Shown here piece by piece: positions 1-7,009 of a DNA stretch of 10,184 nt. Position 1 is the stretch's first letter. The number at the start of each line of letters is the position of its first letter. The translations under genes were made by a program, and so were the position numbers. The DNA is from CAVQBP01 sp964448105 (GTDB lineage: Bacteria; Bacteroidota; Ignavibacteria; Ignavibacteriales; Ignavibacteriaceae), in assembly GCA_964448105.1 (NCBI GenBank), contig CAYUVK010000144.1:1-10184 (forward strand), in the 5' to 3' direction. The notes beneath the pieces are model-generated. The model worked only from the letters and a program-made list of their open reading frames with translations. It ran no database searches and was not told the origin of the DNA.

Positions 1-857
1 TCCCATCCAGCAAGCGAAGCCCAAAGCCACCATGCCGCATAAGCTTTACGGTTCCCATTCAAAGCCTGTGAATGTGCAGCGGAACAATTATACCAATCCA
101 CATTTTCTATATGAAATGCCTGCCAATCCAGAGCCCAATTTTTATCTCTTGTTCCATCATTATCGCTATCATAATCGCAATTGTCGTTAGCCATTTTATC
201 AAAATAAAAATTTCCATCGGGATCATATGACTCAATATCTGCAAAATCATAAAGGACTTTGTTATTATTTCTGCAATACCGTCTTATTTGTTCATTCCTT
301 TGATTCAAATTTCCATCTATTCCGGTACCATCGAGATGACCGGTCATATAAACAAATTTAACATTCGGAAAAGTATTTTCGAGAGAACTCATTAAGTCAA
401 GATAAGTTTGAATATCTGTTGAATCAGCCGAACTAACCTCTCCGCACCAACTCCAGATAATTACATTAACATAACTGTTATTTGGATCGTTTAAGAAATT
501 TGAAGTTGCTTGTTCCCAGCTGGTGCGATCCGGATTACCAAGATCCGAAGCTCCATAACTTGACATTGCATAATCGTGTAAATCTAATGCTCCGCCGCTG
601 CCTCCATTATTAAATGCATATTGTTCCCCTTTCCAATTCTTCAGTCCGTTCATTCCATCAATAAGCTGGCTGCCGTGCGATGTATGCTGGTAAGCAATAT
701 GCTGATTTTCCTTTGCACTATTAATCCATTCAACCGGAACATTATTTAGATTTGTACAATTATGATCTATTATTATACCTTGCCCATAAGAAACAAATGA
801 TACGGAAATAAAAATAATAACAAGATTCTTTTCTAAATGTTGTAAAATCTTATTCAT
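1..857 (-). CDS. Secreted protein of unrecognised family, possibly SGNH-hydrolase-like; C-terminus cut by window edge
   Basis: The frame opens at ATG 857-855 and is still open at position 1, giving 285 complete codons with the C-terminus missing. Residues 1-25 form a signal peptide (charged start, hydrophobic LVIIFISVSFVSYG) with likely cleavage before Gln26, so the protein is exported. The mature part has a YQHTSHGSQLI motif at 56-66, a hydrophobic strand VIIWSWCGE at 132-140, MTGH at 171-174, and a C-terminal block with CSAAHS at 258-263 followed by a Trp-rich segment (KAYAAWWLWASLAGW, 271-285). The order of Ser/Gly, Gly-rich and late His blocks resembles SGNH/GDSL esterases, but this is inference and the canonical GDSL and GxND blocks are not clear. 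An Asp-rich stretch at 228-238 (D-x-D-x-D-x-D-G) looks like a calcium-binding loop. A sorting domain may lie beyond the edge but cannot be seen. No enzymatic activity is asserted. Confidence 0.85.
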   Translation of the reverse strand, partial: MNKILQHLEKNLVIIFISVSFVSYGQGIIIDHNCTNLNNVPVEWINSAKENQHIAYQHTSHGSQLIDGMNGLKNWKGEQYAFNNGGSGGALDLHDYAMSSYGASDLGNPDRTSWEQATSNFLNDPNNSYVNVIIWSWCGEVSSADSTDIQTYLDLMSSLENTFPNVKFVYMTGHLDGTGIDGNLNQRNEQIRRYCRNNNKVLYDFADIESYDPDGNFYFDKMANDNCDYDSDNDGTRDKNWALDWQAFHIENVDWYNCSAAHSQALNGNRKAYAAWWLWASLAGW

Positions 858-870
858 CTCCTCCTCCTTT
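858..870 (-). promoter_or_regulatory. Strong Shine-Dalgarno sequence for the secreted-protein gene
   Basis: On the minus strand AAAGGAGGAGGAG runs directly into the ATG at 857. AAAGGAGG leaves about 5 nt of spacing, and two further GGAG registers sit closer to the start. It is the strongest ribosome-binding site in the window; the other genes have weak or partial ones. It fixes the start codon of this gene. Confidence 0.75.
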
Positions 871-1060
871 AATTATGGAAGAATATAGATTCAACACGGA
901 ACCATGTTTATTAGAGAAAAATTTAGGTCAATTTTTATGCCCCTGAAGTCATATGAAGAAAAACATTCCTGATTTGTAAAAAAGAAAAGAATTTAAGCAT
1001 GAACCCGGTAATAATAACCGGCAATAATTTTTGTAATCCCTTATTTTTTAGAACTTTAAC

Positions 1061-2194
1061 TCATATTTTAATTTCCTGCAGTTTAGAAATAACAACATCT
1101 ATTTCTTCTTTAATATTATAAAAGTGAGGTGAAAATCTTATTACTCCTTCTCTGAAAGCACATATCACGTTTTTCTTTTCAAGCTGTTCAAAAATTTCTT
1201 TGCTTTGTTCATGTTTAATGCTGACTATCCCTGCAATATTTTCTTTTGTTGAATTTGGAAGGATGGGATTGTAATCTATATTCATTAATTGTTTAATAAA
1301 ATAGAGAGAATTATCAGTGACTCTATTTTCAATATTTTCAAAACCGAATTCTTTGAAAAGTTTTAAAGATGCATTTAATGCGTAAACACCAAAAGTATTT
1401 ATAGTACCGTTTTGAAATCTATCGGCAGAGCTTCTTAATTTTAAATTATAATCTAGGAGATTCCACGAATTCTGAACTGATGTCCAGCCAACATATTTTG
1501 ATTCCAATTTTTCCTGTAATTCTTCTGAAATATAAATGAATCCAAACCCCTGGAGACCCAACAGCCATTTTTGAGTTCCGCAGGAAATAAAATCTATATT
1601 ACATTTTTTTACATCTGAGCTTAATGCACCTAATCCTTGAATCGCATCTACCGAAAATACTATTCCTTTTTCTTTACAGTATTTACCGATCTTTTCAAGA
1701 TCAGCCTTATAGCCGGATAAAAACTGCACATAGCTTATAGAAATTAATTTTGTATTATCTTTTACCGAATTAATTATATCATCAGCAGAAACAATTCCAT
1801 CATGGGATTTAACAAAATCTATTTCGATTCCTTGCTTTTGTAAATTCAAGAACGGATAAACATTTGCAGGAAATTCGATATCATTTAATAAAATTCTATC
1901 GCCGCTTTTTAAATTAAGTCCCTGCGCAATAATATTAATTCCGTTTGAAGTGTTATCAATAAATGCAATTCTTGAAGGTTCGCTATTGATTAATTCTGCC
2001 AAAATGGTTTTGGCTTCTTCACTAGTTTTTAAGAATTCTTTATAATCATCTATTTTCTCCCCTGTTCTATTCTGAATTAATTTTAATAAATTTTCTTTTA
2101 CCCTGTCCGACATTGGACCTGTGGAAGCATGGTTAAAATATATTTTTTCAGATTTTAAGTGCGGAAATAATTTTCTTACATCAACTATTTTCAT
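1061..2194 (-). CDS. Class-V PLP-dependent aminotransferase-fold enzyme, substrate unknown
   Basis: A 377-residue cytoplasmic PLP enzyme of fold type I, aminotransferase class V. Visible landmarks are the N-terminal substrate segment YFNHASTGP (19-27), the phosphate-binding NTSNG (81-85), VDAIQG (182-187) with Asp183 expected to pair with the PLP pyridine nitrogen, and CGTQKW (205-210) with Lys209 as the expected Schiff-base lysine. Near the C-terminus, FREGVIRFSPHFYN (347-360) carries the arginine (353) that usually binds the substrate carboxylate. SufS/CsdA enzymes have a catalytic-cysteine loop in this stretch; here it is absent, so cysteine desulfurase is unlikely. Isopenicillin-N-epimerase-like or kynureninase-like members are closer, but no substrate can be assigned. 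The start ATG at 2194-2192 has no clear Shine-Dalgarno. The gene is divergent from the DUF1207-like gene, follows the secreted-protein gene by about 200 bp in the same direction, and shows no terminator with a U-tract. Confidence 0.9.
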   Translation of the reverse strand: MKIVDVRKLFPHLKSEKIYFNHASTGPMSDRVKENLLKLIQNRTGEKIDDYKEFLKTSEEAKTILAELINSEPSRIAFIDNTSNGINIIAQGLNLKSGDRILLNDIEFPANVYPFLNLQKQGIEIDFVKSHDGIVSADDIINSVKDNTKLISISYVQFLSGYKADLEKIGKYCKEKGIVFSVDAIQGLGALSSDVKKCNIDFISCGTQKWLLGLQGFGFIYISEELQEKLESKYVGWTSVQNSWNLLDYNLKLRSSADRFQNGTINTFGVYALNASLKLFKEFGFENIENRVTDNSLYFIKQLMNIDYNPILPNSTKENIAGIVSIKHEQSKEIFEQLEKKNVICAFREGVIRFSPHFYNIKEEIDVVISKLQEIKI

Positions 2195-2219
2195 AACGTT
2201 ATATTATTAAGTTCTTCTA

Positions 2220-2255
2220 TAATTCTTAATTATAATCTTACTCTTATTCTTAATC
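2220..2255 (-). repeat. Degenerate GATTAA-type hexamer tract (six units)
   Basis: Read on the minus strand, six contiguous 6-nt units fit a G-A-N-T-A-A pattern with occasional changes, starting GATTAA, GAATAA, GAGTAA. The tract lies between the divergent aminotransferase and DUF1207-like genes, 26-61 bp upstream of the aminotransferase start. It shares the exact 11-mer ATCTTACTCTT (plus strand 2235-2245) with position 4057-4067, and matches 15 of 17 bases between 2221-2237 and 10168-10184. Its function is unknown; it could simply be AT-rich spacer, but the phase and shared words argue for a dispersed repeat family. Confidence 0.6.
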
Positions 2256-2322
2256 AAATAATTTGCTGAATAAAAAATAATCATTTAATCAACTACAATT
2301 TCAATTACTATTTAAAAATAAT

Positions 2323-2330
2323 TATTTTTG
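2323..2330 (+). promoter_or_regulatory. Candidate Bacteroidota-type -7 box for the DUF1207-DUF2279 pair
   Basis: TATTTTTG fits the TAnnTTTG -7 consensus known from Bacteroidota. It lies 25 bp upstream of the chosen ATG, giving a predicted leader of about 20 nt. The surrounding TTATTTTTGTnAnACA recurs upstream of the Lon-like gene. No convincing -33 TTTG is visible at the usual distance, and AT-rich DNA produces such matches by chance. Confidence 0.35.
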
Positions 2331-2355
2331 TCAAACAATTTTACGGAACAAATTG

Positions 2356-3150
2356 ATGAAATTTTTCTTATTATCACTTTTCTTACTATTTAGCAACCCG
2401 GTTTTTTCTCAAACATCTATTAAAATTTTCCCGAAAAAAAAGACGTATCAAAAATATTATGCAGATGCAATATCCCACCAATTTTCATTGCTAAAACACT
2501 TTGAATCGAATGAGTGGTATGGAAATATTGGAACAGACAAACCCTTATTAAATCTTACAATTAATAACAATGATTATCAATTTTCAATTGCTGCTACGGT
2601 GTTCAGCACATTGAAGATCACCCCTCCTCATATACAGGTTTTTACTGCCGACTACCTTGTAGATTTTTTCTTAGACAGGAATTTCGGTGATGATTATTTA
2701 CTAAGATTTAATTGGGGGCACATGAGCGCCCATTTTGTCGATGACGGAATTTTGCAGCTTAACCAGACATCGATAAATTATGTTAGGGATTATATCGGGC
2801 TTCAGGGAGAAAAACTAATTGATTTGATTAATGGGAAAGTTTATGCAGCTGCAACCTATAATTTTCATAATGAACCACGGAAAAATAAACACACCCGGTT
2901 CCAGTTTGGTTTTGATGCAGGTAAAAAAATATCTGAGAATGTACTGTTATACTTTGCTTTCGATATTAAAATGAAAGCCGAAGTAAATAACGGTACAACA
3001 AAAGCCTTTCAGATTGGTTTTAAATATCCTCAAAATGGTGATTCATTTATCCGATTGGCTTATACATTTAGAACGGGATACGATGAACGCGGACAATTGT
3101 ATGAAGAAACAAGCAGTAGAAATCTTTTAGGACTGTATTTTGATTTTTAA
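2356..3150 (+). CDS. DUF1207-like outer-membrane beta-barrel protein
   Basis: A 264-residue exported protein. Residues 1-18 form a signal peptide (MKFFLLSLFLLFSNPVFS) with cleavage before Gln19. The mature protein has alternating polar/hydrophobic strands and ends in LLGLYFDF; the terminal Phe is typical of outer-membrane barrels recognised by the BAM complex. YADAISHQFSL (35-45), RFNWGHMSAHFVDD (117-130) and YNFHNEP (168-174) resemble conserved blocks I associate with DUF1207 (HxSSHxxDE-type motif), an outer-membrane family of unknown function; this assignment is from memory of the family. An in-frame TTG at 2353 immediately precedes ATG 2356. I chose the ATG because GGA at 2345-2347 sits 8 nt before it and the signal peptide starts well there. 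The DUF2279 gene overlaps its 3' end by 11 nt, so the two are probably co-translated. Confidence 0.8.
   Translation: MKFFLLSLFLLFSNPVFSQTSIKIFPKKKTYQKYYADAISHQFSLLKHFESNEWYGNIGTDKPLLNLTINNNDYQFSIAATVFSTLKITPPHIQVFTADYLVDFFLDRNFGDDYLLRFNWGHMSAHFVDDGILQLNQTSINYVRDYIGLQGEKLIDLINGKVYAAATYNFHNEPRKNKHTRFQFGFDAGKKISENVLLYFAFDIKMKAEVNNGTTKAFQIGFKYPQNGDSFIRLAYTFRTGYDERGQLYEETSSRNLLGLYFDF
3129..3132 (+). promoter_or_regulatory. AGGA ribosome-binding site that decides the TTG start of the DUF2279 gene
   Basis: AGGA lies 7 nt before TTG 3140-3142, inside the last codons of the upstream gene. An in-frame stop (TAG 3128-3130) blocks any earlier start, and the signal peptide begins within a few codons, so TTG 3140 is the best-supported start. 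Confidence 0.5.
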
Positions 3151-4021
3151 ATATTCTTTTATTAGAAAATTAATTTTAGTTTTTCTGCTGACATTTCAAA
3201 TTGCTTCCGCACAGGATTCACTTAGCAATTACCAAGAAAAATCAAACTCATTTTTTTCAAGAAAAAATATATCTATTTTCGCTTTATCCGGTGCTTATGC
3301 TACTACATTAATAGCCGGATATTCAATGTGGTGGAGAGATGGTAATAGAAGCTTTTCTTTCTTTTCTCCTGAAAAAGGAGAAGACTGGTTAGGTGATCGC
3401 ACTTATATGGGTATTGATAAAATAGGTCACTTTTATACTTCATATTTTTTCTACAGGTTATCAAAAAATTTGCTGGAATGGGGTGGTTATCCTGAAAGTA
3501 ATTCCAAAGAAATTGCAGCTTTGTTAAGCTTTGGCCTTGGAGTAATTGTGGAAGTTGGCGACGGATTTTCAAAATATGGTTTCGATTACCAGGACCTAGC
3601 TTTCAATACTATGGGAGTTGGTTATGCTTATCTTCAAGATGTCTTTCCAATTCTGCAAAATTTTAATTTCAAATGGAGTTATATACCGACTCACGATTTT
3701 CATTTTCCTCCAAATCTAACATCAACTTATGAAGCTCACATTTATTGGCTGACTGCTGATATACATAAGTTATTGGGAAATTCAGAGATTAATATCTGGC
3801 CTAAGTTTTTACAAGCTGGCGTGGGTTTTAGCATTTCGGACGATTATAAAAGAAGAGAATTTATTCTAGGTTTCGATTTTAATTTAAATGAAATATTTAC
3901 TACTCAAAATAAAGACTGGGATCTATTAATTAATACTGCAAATATGCTGCACTTCCCTGTGCCGGGAATAAAGTATTCAAAAGGCAGAAAACCGGAATAT
4001 AGATTGTTTATATTAAATTAA
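3140..4021 (+). CDS. DUF2279 (YfiM-like) envelope protein
   Basis: A 293-residue exported protein with a clear signal peptide (residues 1-24, RKLILVFLLTFQIASA) and cleavage before Gln25; there is no lipobox cysteine, unlike some YfiM-type lipoproteins. A second hydrophobic segment at about 45-63 may be a membrane helix. The DUF2279 signature follows: GIDKIGHFYTSYFFYRLSK (91-109) with Asp93, Lys94 and His97, then EVGDGFSKYGFDYQD (138-152) with Glu138, Asp141 and Asp149/152, and Asn156. These acidic and His residues are the conserved core of this family, whose function is unknown. The remaining ~115 residues (from about 180) have strand-like alternation and go beyond the small E. coli YfiM. The start is TTG, overlapping the upstream gene by 11 nt, which suggests translational coupling and joint work in the cell envelope. 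Confidence 0.82.
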   Translation: MIFKYSFIRKLILVFLLTFQIASAQDSLSNYQEKSNSFFSRKNISIFALSGAYATTLIAGYSMWWRDGNRSFSFFSPEKGEDWLGDRTYMGIDKIGHFYTSYFFYRLSKNLLEWGGYPESNSKEIAALLSFGLGVIVEVGDGFSKYGFDYQDLAFNTMGVGYAYLQDVFPILQNFNFKWSYIPTHDFHFPPNLTSTYEAHIYWLTADIHKLLGNSEINIWPKFLQAGVGFSISDDYKRREFILGFDFNLNEIFTTQNKDWDLLINTANMLHFPVPGIKYSKGRKPEYRLFILN

Positions 4022-4047
4022 TTTTTTTTACAGATAATATAATTTAA

Positions 4048-4145
4048 AACTTCTTTATCTTACTCTTTCCGAAGAAAGTCCCTTTGGGATAATTGTATCT
4101 ACCTCTACAAAGAAGGATTAAGTGTAAGATTAGGATTAAGATAAA
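4048..4145. repeat. Inverted hexamer-flanked repeat module
   Basis: Two GATTAA-type tracts in opposite orientation frame about 45 bp of different sequence. The left tract holds ATCTTACTCTT (4057-4067). The right tract holds AAGTGTAAGAT (4120-4130), its reverse complement at 10 of 11 positions, and continues as five in-phase hexamers over 4116-4145. The core contains two small hairpins: CTTTC/GAAAG around CGAA (4065-4078) and TCCC/GGGA around TTT (4079-4089). The whole is compatible with a decayed miniature interspersed repeat or a structured RNA element. Only one copy of the core is in the window, so mobility is inference. Confidence 0.45.
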
Positions 4146-4176
4146 AATGATATGAGGGCAATCTTCAATATGTTTA

Positions 4177-4208
4177 AAATAAAAAAGGAGAGATATTTCG
4201 CTCTCCTT
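4177..4208 (-). terminator. Orphan intrinsic-terminator-like hairpin, minus strand
   Basis: AAGGAGAG (4185-4192) pairs perfectly with CTCTCCTT (4201-4208) around an 8-nt loop. On the minus strand the stem is followed by a T-tract (six T, then ATTTT), the classic intrinsic-terminator layout. On the plus strand the stem is followed by ACAG, so it would be a poor terminator for the DUF2279 gene. No minus-strand gene is recognisable immediately to its right. Confidence 0.55.
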
Positions 4209-4471
4209 ACAGTAATGTTGATGTTCAGGGAAACTTTAATTAATTATTAAAACTCATTTTTTAAAACAAACGAAAGATTGAGGTTAAAATTATACCCCTT
4301 TAACAAAAATTATTTTCACTGAAGAAATATATTAGTTTAATATGAAGAAATCCTTAATAAAAGATTAAAATTTATTAATGTTAAGTAAAGTAATTAATTT
4401 TTAATTGTCTGTGATCTGGCGTAAACTTGTTTTATTTTGTGTTCTGAAAAAAAAATTTAATTTATAAAATT

Positions 4472-4479
4472 TATTTTTG
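4472..4479 (+). promoter_or_regulatory. Candidate -7 box for the Lon-like protease and pyk operon
   Basis: TATTTTTG fits TAnnTTTG and predicts a leader of about 50 nt before ATG 4538. The wider TTATTTTTGTAATACA closely matches the sequence at 2322-2337. No -33 TTTG is found at normal spacing; the nearest, at 4436-4439, is too far. Confidence 0.35.
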
Positions 4480-4526
4480 TAATACAGATTTAACATCATA
4501 TTGATAATATTAACTTAATAACTGAC

Positions 4527-4531
4527 GGGGA
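4527..4531 (+). promoter_or_regulatory. GGGGA ribosome-binding site of the Lon-like gene
   Basis: GGGGA ends 6 nt before ATG 4538 in an otherwise AT-rich leader. It supports this start, as does the protein N-terminus, which matches the expected beginning of the family. Confidence 0.5.
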
Positions 4532-4537
4532 AATAAT

Positions 4538-7009
4538 ATGGCCAAAATTCCTAATCAAGTTTTATCAGCTGGCAAATTCAAAGAGCTTAAACCGGCCGAT
4601 TTAAGATGGAAGTGTAATCCTGATATTTTTAAATTCGCTTCAACTATTGATCTTGAACCTATCGAAGGGATCCTCGGACAGGAAAGGGCATTAAAAGCTC
4701 TTAAGATAGGTGTTGGTTTACACAGTCCCGGGTATAATATTTATATTGCGGGGTTATCGGGTACTGGTAAAGCTACAACGGTAAAAAAAATGCTTGAGAA
4801 AATAAGTTCTGACTGCCCTCCCCTTAAAGATTATGCTTATGTTAATAATTTCAAAGATGAAGATAGACCGGCCTTGCTTGTCTTCCCTTCCGGAAAAGCA
4901 AAGGAATTTAAGCAAGGTTTTTCTTCGGCTATAAATATTTTAAAGAAAAGAATCCCGCAGGCACTGGAAAGTGAATCTTATGTTCACAGGAAAAAAATAA
5001 TTATGGAGCAATATAGCCAAAAAGAACAAGCTCTTTTAGAACCTTTTAATGAAAAATTAAAGAATGATCATTTTACACTTGGTCAAACAAAAATTGGTGA
5101 GGCTGCCAGACCTGATATAATACCTATAATTGATGACAAACCTGTTCCGATTTATCAACTGGATGAACTGGTTCAACAGAATAAAATCTCAAATGATGAA
5201 GTTAAAGAAATAATAAAAAAATATAACGATTACCAGGAAGAGCTTCATGCAATTTTCAAGAAGGGATTAAAAATTAGCCAGCAGTTCCAGGAGCAGCTTT
5301 TAAAATTGGAAAAAGAAACCGCTGAAGTTGTTGTAAACGGAGTTATAGAAAATTTACGGGAAAAATATAACCTGGAAAAAGTAACCGAATATTTAGATCA
5401 GGTTGAAAATCACATTTTAGAAAATATACAGATATTTAAAGGATTTAAACCCGAAGGCGAAACTACCGATTCAGGTTTACCAATTGATTATTTTAAAACG
5501 TACGAAGTTAATATAGTCCTAGATACTTCAGAATTTAAAGATTGTCCTGTAGTGGAAGAAACTTCCCCGACTTATGTAAATATTTTCGGAACAATTGAAA
5601 GAATTAGTGACGGGCGAGGCGGCTGGTACAGCGATTTTACACGAATAAAAGCAGGTTCGTTATTAAGAGCAAACGGCGGCTATCTCATAATAAATGTTAA
5701 CCATCTTTTTGAAGAACCAGGTGTGTGGCATACACTAAAAAGAGTTCTAACTTACAATAAGCTTGAAATCCAGGATCTTCCAAGCTACTTCCTCCCCTCA
5801 ACTTCAATATTAAAACCTGAGCCGATAGATATTGATGCAAAAATTATTTTGATTGGAAGCCAGGATATTTATTCACTGCTTGCAAGTTTTGAATATGATT
5901 TTAAAAAGATATTCAAAATAAAGGCCGACTTTGATTTTGAAATTAAAAGGAATGATAAAGTACTGGTCGATTACGCAAGGGTTATTAAAAAAATGATTAA
6001 AGAAGAAAAACTCTGTGAATTTGATAAAAACGCAATAGCATATTTGATCGAGCTTGGTGCCAGGTATGCCGGCAGCAAAAATAAACTTACTACAAGATTT
6101 TCTTACATTGCCGACCTGGCACGCGAAGCAAATTTTTGGGCTCTTGATGATGGCTTTGATGTGGTCTCATCTGCTCATATACAAAAGGCTTTTGACTCGG
6201 CAAAAGAAAGACATGGTTTACTCGAAGCGAAAATAACGGATATGTACCAGCAGGATATGTTCCTAATTGATACCGAAGGTGAAAGAGTAGGTCAAATAAA
6301 CGGGCTTGCTGTTTACGGGGGTGATTTTTACGCTTTCGGCAGACCAACCAGGATTACCGCTACTGTTTCGTTAGGCAGCGGCACTATAATTAATGTTGAG
6401 CGCGAAGCCGGGATGAGCGGTAAGCAATATAATAAAGGTGTATTAATTATTTCAGGATACTTCCGCGAAACTTTCGGACAGGATCTCCCGCTTTCGTTTA
6501 ATGCAAATTTAGTATTCGAACAATCATACGGAACAGTCGATGGAGATAGTGCATCTTGTGCTGAAATTTTTGGTTTACTTTCCACCTTATCTAATCTTCC
6601 TATAAAACAATATCTTGCTGTTACCGGTTCGTTAAATCAAAAGGGAGATGTTCAGCCGATCGGCGGTGTAAATGAAAAGATTGAAGGCTTTTATGATATC
6701 TGTAAAATGAAAGGTTTAAATAAAAAACAAGGAGTTGTTATCCCTGTACAAAATGTTGAAGAATTAATGCTTCGTGAAGATATAATTGAATCCGTTAAAA
6801 AAGGCGAGTTCCATATTTATCCTATTTCCAGGGTGGAAGAAGGAATAGAAATCTTAACAGGTGTTAAAGCCGGCGTTCGTATTCCAAAAGGATACGAAAA
6901 AGGGACAGTGTTTTCTTTGGTAGCAGAAAAAATAAAAGATCTTTATGCAAAATCTAGAATGAGAAAAGCATTATCTTCTAAAACCTCAACCAAGAAAAAG
7001 AGAAAATGA
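4538..7009 (+). CDS. Lon-family AAA protease, LonH/YcbZ type
   Basis: An 823-residue ATP-dependent serine protease predicted to be cytoplasmic: it has no signal peptide or membrane helix, unlike archaeal LonB. The N-terminal AAA region has a P-loop GLSGTGKATT (72-81), then a long charged helical insertion (about 110-330) typical of this family, a Walker-B-like GGYLIINVNHLF (380-391) and a sensor-like LIGSQD (438-443). After a helical lid comes the Lon protease domain (about 570-790) with the Ser-Lys dyad: Ser671 in DGDSAS and Lys714 in GGVNEK. Their 43-residue spacing is the Lon standard, so it should be catalytically competent. The C-terminal tail is lysine-rich (SKTSTKKKRK). The P-loop has Ala79 where Ser/Thr usually follows the lysine, and the Walker-B position carries Asn386/Asn388 rather than a clear acidic pair; these may be family variants. 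Its stop overlaps the pyk start (ATGA), so the two form an operon. Protein quality control is inferred. Confidence 0.92.
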   Translation: MAKIPNQVLSAGKFKELKPADLRWKCNPDIFKFASTIDLEPIEGILGQERALKALKIGVGLHSPGYNIYIAGLSGTGKATTVKKMLEKISSDCPPLKDYAYVNNFKDEDRPALLVFPSGKAKEFKQGFSSAINILKKRIPQALESESYVHRKKIIMEQYSQKEQALLEPFNEKLKNDHFTLGQTKIGEAARPDIIPIIDDKPVPIYQLDELVQQNKISNDEVKEIIKKYNDYQEELHAIFKKGLKISQQFQEQLLKLEKETAEVVVNGVIENLREKYNLEKVTEYLDQVENHILENIQIFKGFKPEGETTDSGLPIDYFKTYEVNIVLDTSEFKDCPVVEETSPTYVNIFGTIERISDGRGGWYSDFTRIKAGSLLRANGGYLIINVNHLFEEPGVWHTLKRVLTYNKLEIQDLPSYFLPSTSILKPEPIDIDAKIILIGSQDIYSLLASFEYDFKKIFKIKADFDFEIKRNDKVLVDYARVIKKMIKEEKLCEFDKNAIAYLIELGARYAGSKNKLTTRFSYIADLAREANFWALDDGFDVVSSAHIQKAFDSAKERHGLLEAKITDMYQQDMFLIDTEGERVGQINGLAVYGGDFYAFGRPTRITATVSLGSGTIINVEREAGMSGKQYNKGVLIISGYFRETFGQDLPLSFNANLVFEQSYGTVDGDSASCAEIFGLLSTLSNLPIKQYLAVTGSLNQKGDVQPIGGVNEKIEGFYDICKMKGLNKKQGVVIPVQNVEELMLREDIIESVKKGEFHIYPISRVEEGIEILTGVKAGVRIPKGYEKGTVFSLVAEKIKDLYAKSRMRKALSSKTSTKKKRK

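Larger units (their letters stand above)
4146..4537. other. Gene-free AT-rich region upstream of the Lon-like gene
   Basis: I see no credible gene here on either strand. The region holds an orphan terminator-like hairpin (4177-4208), an AT-only palindrome TTTAAT/ATTAAA (4235-4251), a candidate -7 box (4472-4479) and the ribosome-binding site of the Lon-like gene. No tRNA-like fold was noticed. The longest minus-strand frame considered has only 32 codons and no ribosome-binding site. Confidence 0.5.

Noticed and set aside
1005..1021. CCGGT/ACCGG hairpin downstream of the aminotransferase gene
   Set aside because: Only a 5-bp stem with a 7-nt loop and no T-tract on either strand, so not a credible terminator.
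1023..1036. TAATTTTTGTAAT promoter-like word on the plus strand
   Set aside because: It points into the 3' end of a minus-strand gene and lacks the exact TAnnTTTG spacing; probably chance in AT-rich DNA.
3303..3572. 89-codon minus-strand open frame
   Set aside because: It is antisense to the well-supported DUF2279 gene, has no recognisable domain, and its composition reads as a shadow.
4401..4499. 32-codon minus-strand frame in the Lon-like leader, upstream of the orphan terminator
   Set aside because: No ribosome-binding site, composition dominated by AAA/TTT codons, and the frame ends about 190 bp before the terminator.
6054..6585. Several 60-85-codon frames on both strands inside the Lon-like gene
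   Set aside because: They overlap the conserved lid and protease domain, and none has a motif or start signal.
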